Shown here one piece after another: positions 15,245-18,040 of a stretch of DNA of 18,040 nt; within the stretch, counting starts at the first letter, position 1; each line of letters opens with the position of its first letter. The position numbers and the translations under genes are program-made. The notes beneath the pieces were generated by a model that worked only from the letters and a program-made list of their open reading frames with translations, ran no database searches and was not told where the DNA came from. Origin of the DNA: Oscillospiraceae bacterium (GTDB lineage Bacteria; Bacillota; Clostridia; Oscillospirales; Oscillospiraceae); assembly GCA_017480395.1 (NCBI GenBank), contig JAFVAS010000088.1:1-18040 (forward strand). Direction: 5' to 3'.

Positions 15245-16594
15245 TCAATCCCGGATGGGCTTGCCCGCGTTGGCCGCGGCCAGCCCGGCGCGGATCGCGT
15301 CGATGGCCTCCTCCAGCGGGGCGGAGGTCTGCTCCCCGGTGGCGAGGGACTTCCACTTGACCACCCGGGCCGCGATCTCGTCCTCCCCCAGGAAGATCAC
15401 ATAGGGGATGCGCAGCTTGTCGGCATAGGCCATCTTGGCCTTGAATTTCTTCTTCTCGGTGTAGAGCTGGGTGCGGATGCCCGCCTCCCGCAGGGCGGTG
15501 GCCACGGCGATGGCGTCCCCCAGATCGTCGGTCATGGGCAGCAGCAGCACGTCCGCCGGGGCACAGGGCAGGTCGGGGTTGAGCATGCCCTGCTCCCCCA
15601 GCACATAGAACAGCCGGGTCAGCCCGATGGAGATGCCCACGCCGGGCAATTGCTTGTTGGTGTAGTATTCCGCCAGGTTGTCATAGCGCCCGCCGGAGCA
15701 GACGGAGCCGATCTCCGGGTGATCCAGCAGGGTGGTCTCGTAGACGGTGCCGGTGTAGTAGTCCAGCCCCCGGGCGATGGTCAGGTCGACGGCGAATTTC
15801 TCCTCCGGCACGCCGAAGGCGGCCAGGTGCCGGGTGACGGCCCGGAGCTCCTCCAGTCCGGCGTCAAAGGTCTCGTTCCTGCCCCGGTACTGCTCCAGGG
15901 CGGCGAGCACCTCGTCGTTGCTGCCCCGGATAGCGATGAAGGCCAGAATCTCATCGGCGGCCTCGGGGGAGACGCCGCAGTCCTCCATCAGGCAGGCCTT
16001 CACCTTCTCCGGCCCGATCTTGTCCAGCTTGTCCACGGTGCGCATCACGTCCTGGCTCCGCTCCGCCAGGCCCAGCATGGCGTAAAAGCCGTTCAGGATC
16101 TTGCGGTTGTTCACCCGGATCTGGAAGCGCTCCAGCCCCAGGGCGGTGAAGGTGCGGCAGATGATGGAGGGAATCTCCGCCTCGTTGACGATGTCCAGGG
16201 CGCCGTCGCCGATGATGTCGATGTCCGCCTGATAGAATTCGCGGAAGCGGCCCCGCTGGGCCCGCTCCCCCCGGTAGACCTTGCCGATCTGATAGCGGCG
16301 GAAGGGGAAGGTGAGCTGGCCGTAGTTGAGGGCGACGTACTTGGCCAGGGGGACGGTCAGGTCAAACCGCAGGGCCAGGTCGCTGTCCCCCTTGGTGAAG
16401 CGGTAGATCTGCTTCTCCGTCTCGCCGCCGCCCTTGGCCAGCAGGATCTGGGCGTCCTCGATGATGGGGGTGTCCAGGGGGGTGAAGCCGTAGAGGGAAT
16501 AGGTGCGGCGCAGAATGTCCATCACGCGCTCCATCTGCTGCTGCGGCGCGGGCAGCAGCTCCATGAAGCCGGAGAGGGTACGGGGTTTCATCAT
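15245..16594 (-). CDS. hisS: Histidyl-tRNA synthetase of the archaeal/eukaryotic-like type
   Basis: HisRS (449 residues) charges tRNA-His. The class II core is clear. The histidine motif is ARGLDYYTGTVYE, with the catalytic Arg at 275. The second His-binding motif is SGGRYDNLAEYY. Motif 2 lies in RGERAQRGRFREFYQADIDIIG (108-129), and a C-terminal anticodon-binding domain follows (ADVLLLPM onward). Two features differ from ordinary bacterial HisRS. The usual LRPEGT segment is LRFDLTVPLAKYVA (75-88), and motif 2 ends in QADIDIIG. Both resemble archaeal and eukaryotic enzymes. Start is the first of two adjacent ATGs (16594), with AAAGGA upstream; the second, at 16591, is possible. A terminator lies just upstream, so hisS needs its own promoter or read-through. 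Confidence 0.95.
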   Translation of the reverse strand: MMKPRTLSGFMELLPAPQQQMERVMDILRRTYSLYGFTPLDTPIIEDAQILLAKGGGETEKQIYRFTKGDSDLALRFDLTVPLAKYVALNYGQLTFPFRRYQIGKVYRGERAQRGRFREFYQADIDIIGDGALDIVNEAEIPSIICRTFTALGLERFQIRVNNRKILNGFYAMLGLAERSQDVMRTVDKLDKIGPEKVKACLMEDCGVSPEAADEILAFIAIRGSNDEVLAALEQYRGRNETFDAGLEELRAVTRHLAAFGVPEEKFAVDLTIARGLDYYTGTVYETTLLDHPEIGSVCSGGRYDNLAEYYTNKQLPGVGISIGLTRLFYVLGEQGMLNPDLPCAPADVLLLPMTDDLGDAIAVATALREAGIRTQLYTEKKKFKAKMAYADKLRIPYVIFLGEDEIAARVVKWKSLATGEQTSAPLEEAIDAIRAGLAAANAGKPIRD

Positions 16595-16626
16595 AGTCGT
16601 GTTGTTCCTTTCGTTTTATGGCCGAG

Positions 16627-16680
16627 CCACAAAAATCCGCCTACGTCCCGCCGCGTGGCAGCATGGGGACGCAAGCGGAT
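16627..16680 (-). terminator. Intrinsic terminator or attenuator between mgsA and hisS
   Basis: On the minus strand a 15-bp stem with two G-U pairs (16680-16666 with 16649-16635) encloses a smaller internal hairpin. It is followed by a run of T (16635-16631). It ends the minD-mgsA transcript. Because only about 36 bases separate the T-run from the hisS start, it might also act as an attenuator for hisS. No T-box stem or specifier loop is visible. Confidence 0.85.
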
Positions 16681-16695
16681 GTTCGATCTCGGGGT

Positions 16696-17112
16696 TCAGA
16701 GGGCGTTGCGCTTGGCCCTGGGATAGGCGATCTCCCGCCAGTCCAGATCCCCCCGGGCCAGACCCTGCACCAGCATCTCGGCGGTGGCCAGGTTGGTGGC
16801 GATGGGGACGGAGTGCTCGTCACAGAGGCGGCGGATATAGGTCAGGTCCTTCTCCGCGGTGTCGTCCTTGGGGGAGGTGAGGTAAATCACCATATCGATC
16901 TCGTCATAGGCGATGCGGGCACCGATCTGCTGGGTGCCGTCGTGCACCTTGCTCATGAAGAGCTTGACGTCCATACCGGTGGCGTCCTGGACGCTCTTGC
17001 CGGTGGTGGCGGTGGAGCAGACCGTGTGTTTGGAAAGGATGCCGCAGTAGGCGATACAGAACTGGGTGAGCAGTTCCTTCCGGTTGTCGTGGGACATCAG
17101 AGCAATGTTCAT
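16696..17112 (-). CDS. Methylglyoxal synthase-fold protein with altered active site
   Basis: Methylglyoxal synthase turns dihydroxyacetone phosphate into methylglyoxal and phosphate. The 138 residues align along their length with that family: MNIALMSHD, QFCIAYCGILSKH, TATTGKSVQDATGMDV, TQQIGARI, IDMVIYL and VPIATNLATAEML. Compared with E. coli MgsA, His19/Asp20 are kept (His8/Asp9) and Asp101 is kept (Asp89). However, the catalytic base Asp71 is Thr60, Asp91 is Ser80 and His98 aligns with Ala86. Gly66 of the phosphate loop is Lys55. The enzyme activity is therefore doubtful; a phosphate-ligand sensor is possible. The ribosome site AAGGA lies about 12 bases before the ATG, and minD lies 75 bases upstream. 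In many Clostridia mgsA is near minD, minE and rodA; here minE and rodA are missing between them. Confidence 0.82.
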   Translation of the reverse strand: MNIALMSHDNRKELLTQFCIAYCGILSKHTVCSTATTGKSVQDATGMDVKLFMSKVHDGTQQIGARIAYDEIDMVIYLTSPKDDTAEKDLTYIRRLCDEHSVPIATNLATAEMLVQGLARGDLDWREIAYPRAKRNAL

Positions 17113-17187
17113 CGGTTTGGCACGTCCTTTCTGTTCTGTTATGTTCCCGGTGCCCTTCCAATTGAGGGCGATCCGTTATTTCTGTGT

Positions 17188-17928
17188 TTAAATGCGCATC
17201 AAGCGCACCCGCTCCCCGGTGAGGCGGCGGGCGATGTGGTAATAGGCGACGGCGGCGCCCCGGTTCCCGGCGGTGATGACGGGCACGCCTCGGGCGGCGG
17301 AGAGGGGGACCAGCTCGTCCTCGGGGATGACCCCCAGCAGGGGCAGGCCCGTGTCGTCCATGGCGTCGTCGATGTTCAGGCGCAGCTTGCGCAGCAGCCG
17401 GGGCCGCACCCGGTTGACCACCAGGTGGATGGGAATGTCCCGGCGCTGGAGGTGGTAGACGGCGGTCAGGCCGTCCCGGAGGGCGGCGTAGTCCGCGTTG
17501 CTGACCAGCAGGGCGCGATCCGCGGCGCAGGTGGCCAGGCGGAAGCCGGCGTCCACCCCGGCGGGGCAGTCGATGATGCAGTAGTCGAACTGGGCGCGGA
17601 TCTGATCCATCAGCGCGGCCATACCCGCCTCATCCACCCCTTCGGGCAGGGCGGCGGGGGCGGTGAGCAGAAAGAGATTTTTGACGGTGGGATGCTCCAC
17701 GGCGGCGCGCTCCAGCGGGCAGCGGCCCAAAATCACGTCGGCGAAGGACATCATGGCCTGTTCCGTCATGCCCAGGGTCAGATCCAGGTTGCGCAGGCCC
17801 ACGTCGGCGTCCAGACAGAGCACCCGCTTGCCCATGGCGGCCAGGCAGGATGCGACGCCCGCGGCGGTGGAGGTCTTGCCGGTGCCTCCCTTGCCCGATG
17901 TGATGACGATGGCGGTGCCGATGGACAT
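17188..17928 (-). CDS. minD: Septum site-determining ATPase MinD, short form
   Basis: MinD is the membrane-associated ATPase that, with MinC, blocks division away from midcell. The deviant Walker A is GKGGTGKTS with signature Lys13 and Lys18. The switch region DADVGLRNLD (40-49) is MinD-specific, and Walker B is IIDCPAGVDAGF. The protein has 246 residues against about 265. It ends ARRLTGERVRLMRI, so the usual linker and amphipathic membrane-targeting helix (for example GFLxRLF) are missing, leaving only a short basic tail. No minC or minE gene is next to it in the window. A GGGGGAG ribosome site precedes the ATG at 17928. The upstream promoter is given separately. A FlhG- or ParA-type protein is less likely because of the GLRNLD motif. 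Confidence 0.85.
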   Translation of the reverse strand: MSIGTAIVITSGKGGTGKTSTAAGVASCLAAMGKRVLCLDADVGLRNLDLTLGMTEQAMMSFADVILGRCPLERAAVEHPTVKNLFLLTAPAALPEGVDEAGMAALMDQIRAQFDYCIIDCPAGVDAGFRLATCAADRALLVSNADYAALRDGLTAVYHLQRRDIPIHLVVNRVRPRLLRKLRLNIDDAMDDTGLPLLGVIPEDELVPLSAARGVPVITAGNRGAAVAYYHIARRLTGERVRLMRI

Positions 17929-17956
17929 GGATCTCCCCCCAAACTATCTCAATGAT

Positions 17957-17985
17957 ACATTAGCACAAAAAAAGGAATTTTTCAA
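17957..17985 (-). promoter_or_regulatory. Sigma-A-type promoter for minD-mgsA
   Basis: The minus strand has TTGAAA (17985-17980), a 17-base spacer, then TAATGT (17962-17957), preceded by TG for an extended -10 (TGCTAATGT). The region is a sharply AT-rich island in GC-rich DNA, and the -10 lies about 29 bases before the minD ATG. No gene is visible between this promoter and the right edge. Confidence 0.7.
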
Positions 17986-18040
17986 TCCCTTTTTTCTGAA
18001 AAATTTGTGGATTTTATACAGATACCGCTGTCTCCGCTCA

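Noticed and set aside
11946..16726. Long plus-strand open frames opposite aspS, the patatin gene and hisS
   Set aside because: The same GC-rich shadow effect. The translations are Gly/Val/His/Gln-rich and lack any recognisable domain, while the minus strand encodes intact known families.
17113..17187. Small hairpin in the minD-mgsA gap (GCCCT with AGGGC)
   Set aside because: Only five base pairs with an eight-base loop and no T-run; not enough to support a terminator.
18006..18014. Possible DnaA box (AAATCCACA on the minus strand) upstream of minD
   Set aside because: Two mismatches at conserved T positions and no second box nearby, so chance is the simpler explanation.
1..18040. Mobile element, CRISPR array, toxin-antitoxin or defence system
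   Set aside because: No transposase, integrase, direct-repeat array, tRNA target or unexplained gene cassette is visible. All sizeable coding space is taken by housekeeping families plus one small unknown membrane protein.

Overview
The window looks like the replication-origin region of a GC-rich Bacillota chromosome, most likely a clostridial gut bacterium of the Oscillospiraceae type (Flavonifractor, Oscillibacter or Lawsonibacter-like). That placement is an inference. It rests on the dnaA-dnaN-yaaA-recF-remB-gyrB-gyrA order typical of Gram-positive bacteria, on the RemB, RicT and MinD families, and on very high third-position GC.

The first 8.1 kb is a co-directional plus-strand block: the 3' end of dnaA, a compact oriC with DnaA boxes and a DnaA-trio array, then dnaN, an S4-domain gene, recF, remB, gyrB and gyrA. 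It closes with a strong intrinsic terminator. These genes initiate replication, supply the sliding clamp, repair stalled forks, regulate the matrix/biofilm programme and control supercoiling.

From 8.1 kb to the right edge every gene is on the minus strand, converging on gyrA and so running head-on to a fork leaving this oriC. In transcription order (right to left) these are minD, a methylglyoxal-synthase-fold gene, a terminator, hisS, a small four-helix membrane protein, a patatin-like lipase, aspS, rnhA, an Orn/Lys/Arg-type decarboxylase, holB and ricT. The spacing suggests one long operon from hisS to ricT with an internal promoter before holB, plus a separate minD-mgsA unit with a good sigma-A-type promoter.

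No mobile element, CRISPR array, tRNA or rRNA gene was found, and no wholly new system is evident. The points most worth a second look are: a methylglyoxal synthase homologue lacking several catalytic residues; a HisRS of the archaeal/eukaryotic-like type; a MinD without MinE or a normal membrane-targeting tail; a RicT with a long basic tail; a natural Ala at the quinolone-determining GyrA position; and a perfect hairpin abutting the origin's unwinding region.
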